Under the pieces are notes generated by a model that saw only the letters and a list, made by a program, of their open reading frames with translations, was not told the origin of the DNA and ran no database searches. A DNA stretch of 64,000 nt from Flavobacterium pectinovorum (GTDB lineage Bacteria > Bacteroidota > Bacteroidia > Flavobacteriales > Flavobacteriaceae), in assembly GCF_022802975.1 (NCBI RefSeq), contig NZ_JAFEVZ010000012.1:1-64000 (forward strand). Reading direction: 5' to 3'. The translations under genes and the position numbers were made by a program. Of the stretch, positions 17,986 through 25,787 are shown one piece after another. The stretch's first letter is position 1; each line of letters opens with the position of its first letter.

Positions 17986-19008
17986 ATGAAACCACTTTTT
18001 ATCTTTAGTTTTTTTTTAATTTCTATATCAAACTTTGCACAAACCAATTTGATAAAAAATGGTAGTTTCGAATCTGAAACACTTAACTGGCGTGGCGATG
18101 CAGCTACTATTTCTCCTTATGATAAAAAAGCAGGTAAAAACAGTGCTGTTATCAATCAGTTTGTGGGTGCCGAATGGAAATCTATCGATCAAATTATAGA
18201 TATTCCCAAAAAAACGTATGCAATCGCATTTGGCGGCTGGGTCAAAGCCGATCAGATAGAAGGCGGTAAAGAAGCTTATAATGCAGGATTGATAATTGCC
18301 GAATTTAATACCGGAACCGAAAAGAAAATATCTTCTGAAAATATTGCACAGGTAAAAGGAACAGTGCCCTGGACCAATTATTCAAAAACGATTTTAGTTC
18401 CTGATAAAGCACAAAAAATCAGGATAATGCTGGCATTGGCACAGATAAATGGTTCTGTTTTTTTTGATGATATAAAAGCCATTGCGCTTTCAGAAGAAGA
18501 GTATTTCAAACTGAATCCTATAACGACTATTTCCGAAGGGCAGAAAGCAATAGCTGCTTCAAAACAATTTTCTAACGGAAACTTTGAAGAAAATCTCAAT
18601 GCATGGAATGGAAACGGAATACTTTCTACAACAGACAAAAAAGAGGGAAATGCAGCTGTAGAAATTACTTCAAAGACAGCCGAATGGAAGGCAATTGACC
18701 AAATAGCTGATATCAACGAAGGAAACAAAACCATCGAAATTTCTGGCTGGTTAAAAGCAAAAGACATTCAACAAGGCAAAGACCCGTGGAATAACGGCAT
18801 GTTTATTATTGAATTTAAAAAAGACCAAACTACCAAAGCTGCCGAAGATCAGGTAATAGGAACGGTTACCGGAACTACTGACTGGACGCCTTTTAAAAAA
18901 TCTTTTCAAATTCCGGAAGGTGCAAAACAATACCGAATTATGGTTGCCATGAGTGTTTGCACCGGAACTTTATTAGCTGATAACATTGAAGTTAAGCTGT
19001 CAAAATAA
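17986..19008 (+). CDS. Secreted tandem carbohydrate-binding-module protein
   Basis: 340 residues: signal peptide (to about residue 19), then two homologous modules of ~155 residues. Module 1 starts NLIKNGSFESETLNWRGD and module 2 starts FSNGNFEENLNAWNGNG. Each has a matching inner segment (EWKSIDQIIDI / EWKAIDQIADI; GGWVKADQI / SGWLKAKDI), and each ends in a DDI/ADNI strand. The fold resembles CBM4/CBM22-type jelly rolls. There is no catalytic domain. It lies between the epimerase and the second GH26 genes with short gaps, so it is part of the operon. It probably binds mannan or gluco-mannooligosaccharides; location (periplasm or outside) is not clear. Confidence 0.75.
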   Translation: MKPLFIFSFFLISISNFAQTNLIKNGSFESETLNWRGDAATISPYDKKAGKNSAVINQFVGAEWKSIDQIIDIPKKTYAIAFGGWVKADQIEGGKEAYNAGLIIAEFNTGTEKKISSENIAQVKGTVPWTNYSKTILVPDKAQKIRIMLALAQINGSVFFDDIKAIALSEEEYFKLNPITTISEGQKAIAASKQFSNGNFEENLNAWNGNGILSTTDKKEGNAAVEITSKTAEWKAIDQIADINEGNKTIEISGWLKAKDIQQGKDPWNNGMFIIEFKKDQTTKAAEDQVIGTVTGTTDWTPFKKSFQIPEGAKQYRIMVAMSVCTGTLLADNIEVKLSK

Positions 19009-19014
19009 ACATAT

Positions 19015-20244
19015 ATGAAAAATACATTTTTAAAAACAGCTTTTTTAGGTTGTTTATTCATCACCATGATTGGTTGTTCATCTGATAGCGAATCCAAAGA
19101 CGAGGAAACTGATCCGCCGGTTTTAGGTACAGATGGCTTAACAACACAAAATGTGACAAACTATATCGTTGATAAAAAAGCGACCAAAGAAACTCTAGCT
19201 CTGTTTTATAATCTTAAAAAATTAGGAAAAACAAAAGTTGCTATTGGTCAGCAGGATGCTTTTAACAGTTTTTATCAGGATGCGGGAGGCGATTCTGATA
19301 TTAAAAAAAACACAGGGTATGACCCGGCACTTTTAGGATCGGATTTTATGTTTATTACCGATAAAAGCAACAATAATCAAAGTAATAACTGGTTTTATCA
19401 ACAAGAACAAAAAATTATCAATGATACAAAAGCCGCTTATGCAAAAGGCATGATTAATACGTTTAGCTGGCATTTGAGAGAACCTTACAATGAAGATAGT
19501 TTTTATACTTCTGATATGACAACAGAACAAAAAACTACGGCTTTTAAAAGTATTTTGCCTGGCGGTGCAAATCACGCATGGTACAAAAAGAAACTGGATA
19601 AAGTGGCGAGCGTATTTTTAAATTTAAAAGGTTCAAAAGGCGAATTGATTCCAATAATCTTCAGGCCTTTTCATGAATTTGACGGCAGCTGGTTTTGGTG
19701 GGGCGCAAATTTTTGTACTCCTGACGAATATAAAACAGCTTACAAATTTACGGTTGAATATTTAAGAGATACCAAAGGCGTTCATAATATCTTGTATGCT
19801 TTTTCACCTGACAGAACCTACTCAACCTCAACCGATTATTTAAGCCGCTATCCGGGTGATGGGTATGTAGATGTTTTAGGAATGGACAATTACGGGGATT
19901 TTGACAATCAGGGCACAATGGGAGCAAATACAGCTAATTCTAAATTAAAAATCATATCCGATTTGGCTAAAACCAAAGTAAAAATTACCGCTTTAACAGA
20001 AACTGGATATAGGGTTACAAGTTCAAAAACACCAATTACAGATTGGTTTTCTAATTATTTATATAATGCTTTAACATCAAATAGTATCGAAATAAGTTAT
20101 GTGATGTTCTGGAATAATGACAAAGATGGTTATTATGTTCCAAATGCTTCGGTTTCGAATGCAGCTGATTTTAAAACATTTAGCCTAAAACCAAAATCGG
20201 CAGTATTAAATTCATTGCCGAAAATGTATGAACTGCCGAAGTAA
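19015..20244 (+). CDS. GH26 beta-mannanase lipoprotein
   Basis: 409-residue paralogue of the GH26 at 12981. It has a lipobox Cys21 (ITMIGCSSDSESKDEE) followed by Ser/Asp/Glu, the surface-export type. Catalytic residues are present: acid/base Glu221 in FRPFHEFDGSWFWWG and nucleophile Glu329 in ITALTETGY. The start follows the binding-protein stop by 6 nt. A lipid-anchored, probably surface-facing mannanase is expected to make the oligosaccharides that SusCD imports. A perfect inverted repeat begins 2 nt after its stop. Confidence 0.92.
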   Translation: MKNTFLKTAFLGCLFITMIGCSSDSESKDEETDPPVLGTDGLTTQNVTNYIVDKKATKETLALFYNLKKLGKTKVAIGQQDAFNSFYQDAGGDSDIKKNTGYDPALLGSDFMFITDKSNNNQSNNWFYQQEQKIINDTKAAYAKGMINTFSWHLREPYNEDSFYTSDMTTEQKTTAFKSILPGGANHAWYKKKLDKVASVFLNLKGSKGELIPIIFRPFHEFDGSWFWWGANFCTPDEYKTAYKFTVEYLRDTKGVHNILYAFSPDRTYSTSTDYLSRYPGDGYVDVLGMDNYGDFDNQGTMGANTANSKLKIISDLAKTKVKITALTETGYRVTSSKTPITDWFSNYLYNALTSNSIEISYVMFWNNDKDGYYVPNASVSNAADFKTFSLKPKSAVLNSLPKMYELPK

Positions 20245-20246
20245 AT

Positions 20247-20339
20247 GTCATTGCGAGGAACGAAGCAATCACACTAACAATAGGCAAATTGCTAATAAAA
20301 AAACATTCTAGATGAGATTGCTTCGTTCCTCGCAATGAC
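20247..20339. repeat. 24-bp perfect inverted repeat (REP-like)
   Basis: Arms at 20247-20270 and 20316-20339 (GTCATTGCGAGGAACGAAGC... and its exact complement) with a 45-nt spacer. The transcript would fold into a long hairpin just after the GH26 stop. This may protect or end the upstream message. The arm type (TGTCATT...) recalls the pair at 31562-31671. Confidence 0.85.
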
Positions 20340-20352
20340 TTATGAAAACCTA

Positions 20353-20434
20353 AAGCCCTAGCCCTGATAGAAGTGAAAATCCTTTTGTGCCGGGGTTCGG
20401 CACAAAAGATTGTAACGGATAGCAGGATTAGCTT
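20353..20434 (+). repeat. Structured repeat, GGGTT-loop family, copy A
   Basis: A 10-bp stem, TTTTGTGCCG (20383-20392) with CGGCACAAAA (20398-20407), closes a GGGTT loop. Flanks AGCCCTAGCCCTGATAG and AAAGATTGTAACGGATAGCA are shared with copies at 48581-48674 (minus) and 51747-51818. Confidence 0.8.
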
Positions 20435-20448
20435 CTAAAAAAATAAAT

Positions 20449-21732
20449 ATGAAAAACAGACTTTTAAAAACCCTTGGATTAGCTTTACTTTTTTCTGCAA
20501 TGGCGTGTCAGGCACAGGAAAGAATTACGGTAAAAGGAACGCAATTTTATAAAGGTGACAAACCTTACGCCTACATTGGTACGAATTATTGGTACGGAAG
20601 CTTACTGGCTTCGAAAAAAGTAGGTGATCGAAAAAGACTGCTTCGCGAGCTTGATTTCATGCAAAAAAACGGAATCGACAACCTGCGAATATTAGTGGGT
20701 GCTGATGGTGGAAAATATGATTTTACCGTTCGTCCGGCGTTACAATACGAACAGGGAAAATACGATGAAGATTTGCTTGACGGCCTGGATTTCCTGATGA
20801 ATGAAATGAGAAAACGCAAAATGTATGCAGTTTTGTATTTGACCAACAACTGGGAATGGTCTGGCGGAATGTCGCAATATCTGGAATGGAACGGCAAAGG
20901 CGCAATTCCGGTTCCAAATATCGCTCCCAATACATGGCCTCAGTTTATGTCGTACACAGAACAATTTCACAGCTGTGATCCATGCATGAAAGCCTTAGAG
21001 GATCATGTGAGATTTATTATGGAAAGGACCAATAAATACTCGAAAAAGAAATATACCGAAGATAACACGATTATGGCCTGGCAGGTTGGTAATGAACCCA
21101 GACTTTTTACGGTTGAAAATGAAGCAAAATTTACGCTTTGGCTGAACAATATTGTCAATTTAATGGATAGTTTAGATAAAAACCATCTGATTTCAACCGG
21201 CTCTGAAGGTTTAAACAGTTCGAATGATATTATAGATATTTTTGAAAGAACTCACAAAAATCCGAATATCGATTATCTGACGATGCACATCTGGCCTAAA
21301 AACTGGAACTGGTTTAAAGCCGATAATGCCGAAGCTACAATTCCTGCCACTATTGCTAATGCTGGAAAATATATTGATGCCCATGTTAAAGTTGCTAATA
21401 ATTTGCAAAGACCAATTATCATAGAAGAGTTTGGATTGCCAAGGGAAAATGAAAACCTAAATGCAGGAGCATCTTCCATTTACCGCGATCAGTTTTATAG
21501 CTATATTTTTGGAAAGGTTGCAGAAAGTGTTGCCAATAAAGGTCCGTTGCAGGCAGCCAATTTCTGGGGATTTGGCGGCGAAGGAAAAGCTGTCAATGAA
21601 ACCGGGAAATGGAATCCGGGAGAACCTTTGACAACTGATCCTCCGCAGGAACCTCAGGGATTAAACTCGGTTTTTAACGGAGACAGATCAACTTTGGAAA
21701 TTGTGAAAAAATACAATTTGGAGTTGAAATAA
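20449..21732 (+). CDS. GH5 (subfamily 7-like) endo-beta-1,4-mannanase
   Basis: 427-residue exported enzyme. The leader ends SAMACQAQ, which may be either a lipobox (Cys20) or a type I site. GH5_7 landmarks: YIGTNYWYG near 42-50, DNLRILVGADG near 77-87, acid/base Glu216 in WQVGNEPR, TMHIWPKNWNW near 278, and nucleophile Glu327 in IIIEEFGLPRE. The subfamily cleaves the mannan backbone internally. It is separated from the GH26 gene by two repeat elements (205 nt) but runs in the same direction, so may be co-transcribed or separately started. Confidence 0.92.
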   Translation: MKNRLLKTLGLALLFSAMACQAQERITVKGTQFYKGDKPYAYIGTNYWYGSLLASKKVGDRKRLLRELDFMQKNGIDNLRILVGADGGKYDFTVRPALQYEQGKYDEDLLDGLDFLMNEMRKRKMYAVLYLTNNWEWSGGMSQYLEWNGKGAIPVPNIAPNTWPQFMSYTEQFHSCDPCMKALEDHVRFIMERTNKYSKKKYTEDNTIMAWQVGNEPRLFTVENEAKFTLWLNNIVNLMDSLDKNHLISTGSEGLNSSNDIIDIFERTHKNPNIDYLTMHIWPKNWNWFKADNAEATIPATIANAGKYIDAHVKVANNLQRPIIIEEFGLPRENENLNAGASSIYRDQFYSYIFGKVAESVANKGPLQAANFWGFGGEGKAVNETGKWNPGEPLTTDPPQEPQGLNSVFNGDRSTLEIVKKYNLELK

Positions 21733-21738
21733 TTTTTC

Positions 21739-21962
21739 ACCATATAAGTTATGTAAGTTCATTTAATAGTATTTCCTTAAATTGAATATTCATAATTCGT
21801 GATTAAAAACATCTTTTTGTCATTCCGTAGGAATCTCAAAGCATACTCAATCAAAAACTGAGATTTCTAAAGAATAACAAAAGCTTAGCTATATTGACAT
21901 TTACAATTACAATGAATAAAGAATCACAAATAATTTAAATGAACTTACATAACTTATATGGT
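21739..21962. repeat. 28-bp inverted-repeat element, copy 1, with nested palindrome
   Basis: Perfect 28-bp arms at 21739-21766 and 21935-21962 (ACCATATAAGTTATGTAAGT... ). The element fills the whole gap between the GH5_7 and GH97 genes. Inside is a second, decayed palindrome with arms 21814-21837 and 21860-21882. A second copy of the outer element, without the insert, is at 47043-47138. Confidence 0.85.
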
Positions 21963-21970
21963 TTAAAAAC

Positions 21971-23950
21971 ATGAAAAAACTATTTCCTGCCTTACTAATT
22001 TTACTTTTTAATATCTGTTTTTCGCAACAGGTACAGGATTTTACTTTAGCTTCTCCAAACGGAAAAATAAAAATCAGTATTGTAATTAACGACAAAATAA
22101 CCTGGTCGGTTTCGCACGAAAAAGATGTGATTTTAGCTCCATCATCAATTTCATTGACGTTGGAGCAAAATGAAGTTTTAGGAAAAAATCCTTCCCTTTT
22201 GAATTCAAAAAGAGAAAAAGTAAGCCAAACTTTTGAATCTCCATTTTACAAAAAGAGTACTATAAAAAACCAGTACAATCTTTTGGTGCTGAATTTCAAA
22301 AATGATTTCAGTATCGAATATCGTGCTTTTGATGATGGTGTGGCTTACAGATTCATTACCAAAAAGAAAAAAGACATTACCGTAAAAGCAGAAGAAGTAA
22401 GTTTAAATTTCGATCAGGATTACAACACTTTAATGCCATACGTTCGTGATTTAAGAAATCCGAAAGATCCTTATATTTCTTCGTTTGAAGCCCATTACGA
22501 AAACAAAAAAATCAGTGAGTTTGCTAAAGATACTTTGGCGTACTTACCTTTTTTAATTGATTTAAAAAAACATAAAAAAGCCGTTTTCTTAGAAGCTAAT
22601 CTGGAAGATTATCCGGGATTGTTTGTAACGAATAACGAATCTAAATCTGGTTTTGAAGCACGTTTTTCTAAATATCCGTTGCAGGAAACCAATGGTGGGT
22701 TTAACAATATTAATCGACTGATTACAGAGCGGGCTGATTATTTGGTTAAAACTAAAGGAACCCGAACTTTTCCGTGGAGAGCGATTGTGGTCTCTGAAAA
22801 TGATGCGGAATTAGCCAATAATGACATGGTTCAGAAATTATCCGAGCCTTCAAAAATTAAAGACCTCTCGTGGATCAAACCCGGAAAAGTAGCCTGGGAC
22901 TGGTGGAATGACTGGAATATTTACAACATCGATTTTAAAGCCGGAATCAACACGCAGACCTATAAATATTACATTGATTTTGCCTCAAAAAACAAAGTCG
23001 AATATGTGGTTTTGGATGAAGGCTGGAGTCTTGAGGATGATATCATGAAGCACAATCCGAATGTTGATCTGGAAGCTTTAATCGCTTACGGAAAAGAACG
23101 AAACGTTGGAATTATTTTATGGAGCTCCTGGATGGCTTTGACGAAAAACACAGCCGGAATTTTTAAGAATTATGCTGATTTAGGGATCAAAGGTTTTAAA
23201 GTTGATTTTCTGGATCGTGATGATGCTAAAATGGTCAATTCGGTGTATGACATTGCACAAAAAGCTGCAGATTATAAATTGCTTTTAGACTTTCACGGCA
23301 TGTACAAACCAACTGGGATTCAGCGTACTTTTCCGAACATCTTAAATTTTGAAGGTGTAAAAGGATTAGAAAACAATAAATGGACACCAAATGACGATGT
23401 TCCTCTATATGACTGTACCATTCCGTTTATCCGCATGATGGCTGGACCAATGGATTATACGCCAGGGGCTATGCGAAACGCTACAAAAAGCGAATTCAGA
23501 CCAAGCCATTCCACTCCAATGAGTCAGGGAACCAGAAGTCATCAACTGGCACTTTACACTATTTTTGAAGCGCCTTTGCAAATGATGGCCGACAGTCCAA
23601 CAGCCTATATAAAAGAACAGGAAAGCACTGATTTTATTGCTAAGATTCCAACTGTTTTTGATGAAACTGTAGCGTTAGATGGCGAAGTTGGAAAATTTGT
23701 TTCAATTGCCCGTAAAAAAGCCAACATTTGGTATTTAGGAGCCATCACAAACTGGGATTCCAGAGAAATTACAATAGATTTTTCATTCCTTGAAAAAGGC
23801 AAAAAATTCGAGGCTGAAATTTTCTCTGACGGATTGAATGCTGATAAAGCGGCTAATGATTATAAAAGAGAAGTTATTACTGTTGATTCAACTACCAAAT
23901 CAAAATACAGATTGGCAAGCGGTGGTGGAATCGCGATGATTATAAAATAA
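21971..23950 (+). CDS. GH97 glycoside hydrolase, probable alpha-galactosidase
   Basis: 659-residue periplasmic-type enzyme with a signal peptide ending CFSQQ. The N-terminal beta-sandwich (~20-290), the (beta/alpha)8 barrel starting at GKVAWDWWNDWN, and a C-terminal sandwich match GH97. The barrel contains Asp412 in FKVDFLDRDD, at the place where retaining GH97 alpha-galactosidases carry the nucleophile; inverting SusB-type alpha-glucosidases lack it. Together with the mannan locus this favours galactose removal from imported galactomannooligosaccharides. Last gene of the rightward unit, followed by a terminator. alpha-Glucosidase activity is the main alternative. Confidence 0.85.
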   Translation: MKKLFPALLILLFNICFSQQVQDFTLASPNGKIKISIVINDKITWSVSHEKDVILAPSSISLTLEQNEVLGKNPSLLNSKREKVSQTFESPFYKKSTIKNQYNLLVLNFKNDFSIEYRAFDDGVAYRFITKKKKDITVKAEEVSLNFDQDYNTLMPYVRDLRNPKDPYISSFEAHYENKKISEFAKDTLAYLPFLIDLKKHKKAVFLEANLEDYPGLFVTNNESKSGFEARFSKYPLQETNGGFNNINRLITERADYLVKTKGTRTFPWRAIVVSENDAELANNDMVQKLSEPSKIKDLSWIKPGKVAWDWWNDWNIYNIDFKAGINTQTYKYYIDFASKNKVEYVVLDEGWSLEDDIMKHNPNVDLEALIAYGKERNVGIILWSSWMALTKNTAGIFKNYADLGIKGFKVDFLDRDDAKMVNSVYDIAQKAADYKLLLDFHGMYKPTGIQRTFPNILNFEGVKGLENNKWTPNDDVPLYDCTIPFIRMMAGPMDYTPGAMRNATKSEFRPSHSTPMSQGTRSHQLALYTIFEAPLQMMADSPTAYIKEQESTDFIAKIPTVFDETVALDGEVGKFVSIARKKANIWYLGAITNWDSREITIDFSFLEKGKKFEAEIFSDGLNADKAANDYKREVITVDSTTKSKYRLASGGGIAMIIK

Positions 23951-23952
23951 AA

Positions 23953-23978
23953 AATGGGACAAATTGTCCCATTTTTTT
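23953..23978 (+). terminator. Terminator of the rightward mannan operon
   Basis: AAAATGGGAC-AAATT-GTCCCATTTTTTTAT: a GC-containing stem directly followed by seven T's, starting 3 nt after the GH97 stop. Confidence 0.85.
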
Positions 23979-24040
23979 ATCTACACAAATAAAAGACACA
24001 CTACTGTGCACTCTACATTTTACATTTTACAAAATACATT

Positions 24041-24997
24041 TCACGATAATATCTTCTCAATCGCATTCAGTTCATCTGCTGTAAATTCCAGATTCTGCAG
24101 ACACTCAATATTATTATTTAACTGTTTTACGGAACTTGCTCCAATCAAAACCGATGTAATTCGTTTGTCTTTTTGCAGCCATGCCAGTGCCATTTGTGCC
24201 AAAGATTGGTTACGGTTTTGAGCAATTTCATTCAGTTGAATTAATTTCTGAATTCTTTCAACTGTAACCTCCTCTTCTTTTAAATGTCCGTTTGGATTAT
24301 GAGCTCGGGAATTTTCCGGAATTCCGTTTAAGTATTTATCCGTCAAAAGTCCTTGTGCCAAAGGCGAAAACGCAATACAGCCTACTCCTTTTTCTTCCAG
24401 AACATCCAATAAACCTTCTTCAACCCAGCGCACCAACATCGAATATTTAGCCTGATGAATCAAACAAGGCGTCCCTAATTGTTTTAAAACGTCAACAGCC
24501 ACTCTGGTCTGCTCAGCCGAATAATTACTGATTCCAACGTATAAGGCTTTTCCACTTCTAACGGCATAATCAAGTGCCATCATGGTTTCTTCAATGGGAG
24601 TTTCAGGATCCGGACGATGTGAATAAAAAATATCCACATAATCAACTTTCATTCTTTTTAAACTCTGGTCTAAACTGGATAATAGATATTTTCGGGATCC
24701 CCAATCGCCATAAGGTCCGTCCCACATGGTGTAGCCAGCTTTGGTTGAAATGATAATTTCATCACGAAGATTCCCCTGAAAATTATGCCACAGAATTTTT
24801 CCAAAATTCGTTTCTGCAGAACCCGGAACCGGCCCGTAATTGTTCGCCAGATCAAAATGGGTAATTCCTTTGTCAAAAGCTTCCACAGCTATACTTTCAG
24901 CATTTTCAAAATTATCCACCGATCCGAAATTATGCCATAATCCTAAAGAAATTTCAGGTAATAACAACCCGCTTTTTCCACACCTGTTATATTTCAT
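24041..24997 (-). CDS. Aldo/keto reductase (YghZ/Gpr-like)
   Basis: 318-residue NADPH-dependent oxidoreductase, cytoplasmic. Family marks: the catalytic Asp/Tyr/Lys/His set in THFDLANNYGP, ISTKAGYTMWDGPYGDWGS and DIFYSHRPDPETPIEETM, and the cofactor region VLIGASSVKQLNNNI near the end. YghZ-type members reduce methylglyoxal or L-glyceraldehyde-3-phosphate. It is convergent with the mannan operon and alone in its unit. Membership in sugar metabolism is possible but not shown. Confidence 0.88.
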   Translation of the reverse strand: MKYNRCGKSGLLLPEISLGLWHNFGSVDNFENAESIAVEAFDKGITHFDLANNYGPVPGSAETNFGKILWHNFQGNLRDEIIISTKAGYTMWDGPYGDWGSRKYLLSSLDQSLKRMKVDYVDIFYSHRPDPETPIEETMMALDYAVRSGKALYVGISNYSAEQTRVAVDVLKQLGTPCLIHQAKYSMLVRWVEEGLLDVLEEKGVGCIAFSPLAQGLLTDKYLNGIPENSRAHNPNGHLKEEEVTVERIQKLIQLNEIAQNRNQSLAQMALAWLQKDKRITSVLIGASSVKQLNNNIECLQNLEFTADELNAIEKILS

Positions 24998-25044
24998 TGT
25001 TTTAGTTTAATAGTTGAAAGTTAAATAGGTTTTAAAGATAAAAA

Positions 25045-25052
25045 CAAACCTA
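25045..25052 (-). promoter_or_regulatory. Putative -7 box (TAGGTTTG) for the aldo/keto reductase
   Basis: Minus-strand TAGGTTTG fits TANNTTTG about 48 nt upstream of the start at 24997. Confidence 0.45.
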
Positions 25053-25084
25053 TTATTTTAAAACCAAATAGACCTTAATTTTTG

Positions 25085-25092
25085 TAAATTTG
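25085..25092 (+). promoter_or_regulatory. Putative -7 box (TAAATTTG) for the DUF433 gene
   Basis: Plus-strand TAAATTTG, 17 nt before the start at 25109. No convincing -33 element. Confidence 0.4.
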
Positions 25093-25108
25093 TTAAAATA
25101 ATAAATTC

Positions 25109-25339
25109 ATGGAAAATAACTGGCAAAATTTAATTTCGATAAATCCTGATATTCGATTTGGTAAACCAATTATTACCGGAGCAAGAATTTGTGTTTCGGA
25201 TATTCTTTCATGGCTGGCAAATGGAATGTCTTTTGACGACATTATTGAAGATTTCCCCGAATTAAAAAAAGAACATATCCTTGCAGCTTTAGCTTTTGCT
25301 ACTAACAGAGAAAACATTACAAAAATAATTGCTGCATAA
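25109..25339 (+). CDS. DUF433 antitoxin-like protein
   Basis: 76-residue protein of the DUF433 family: ISINPDIRFGKPIITGARI, a winged-helix-like ILSWLANGMSFDDIIEDFPEL and ILAALAFA. DUF433 proteins commonly precede a DUF5615 PIN-like protein and act as presumed antitoxins. Here the stop codon overlaps the ATG of such a partner (TAATG), but the partner is broken. The reading frame of this gene is intact and shows no lesion. Confidence 0.85.
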   Translation: MENNWQNLISINPDIRFGKPIITGARICVSDILSWLANGMSFDDIIEDFPELKKEHILAALAFATNRENITKIIAA

Positions 25340-25671
25340 TGAAATTACTCTTGGATGCCAATATTTCATGGAGAATTATAAAACTTATTGAAAATGATTT
25401 CCTAATTCTTTTCATTCTAAAAACATTAAAGTAAATCAACCTGCAAAAGATATTGAAATTTGGGAATTCGCCAGACAAAACAATTACACCATACTTACTC
25501 ACGACGATGATTTTGAAAAACTATTACTCTTAAAAGGAGTTCCTCCAAAAGTTATAATTTTAAAGACTTTCAATCAAAACACCTAACAAATTGCAGAACT
25601 TTTGATTTCAAAAAAGAAATTATTGAATCATTCGTTTCAAATAATGATTTAATGATTTTAGAAATCTACTA
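25339..25671 (+). pseudogene. Decayed DUF5615 PIN-like toxin gene
   Basis: The ATG starts MKLLLDANISWRIIKLIENDF and then shifts out of frame near 25397, where one T is missing from a T-run; the unshifted frame stops at 25432. Reading on in the restored frame gives a typical DUF5615 body: PAKDIEIWEFARQNNYTI, then THDDDFEKLLLLKG and PPKVIILKTFNQNT. A TAA stop then falls at about 25583, and another single-base loss in the A-run near 25608 must be mended to reach the C-terminus SNNDLMILEIY (stop at 25669-25671). Three lesions mean the toxin is dead, assuming the sequence is accurate. The homopolymer sites could be read errors, the stop codon less likely. Confidence 0.85.
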
Positions 25672-25695
25672 ATCTTTTGTTTTTCATACAAAAAA

Positions 25696-25759
25696 CTCTC
25701 GCAGATTTTGCAGATTTAGGAGATAAATAAATCTGCCTGATCTGCAAAATCTGCGAGAG
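25696..25759. repeat. 20-bp perfect inverted repeat
   Basis: Arms CTCTCGCAGATTTTGCAGAT (25696-25715) and its exact complement (25740-25759), spacer 24 nt. It lies between the dead toxin gene and the end of the GH3 gene and may serve as a hairpin for both messages. Confidence 0.85.
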
Positions 25760-25787
25760 AAAATCTTCTTTTTACTTAATTTTAAAA

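Noticed and set aside
20247..20434. Possible CRISPR array from the adjacent repeats
   Set aside because: The repeats are inverted pairs of different families, with no regular spacing of direct repeats and no cas genes.
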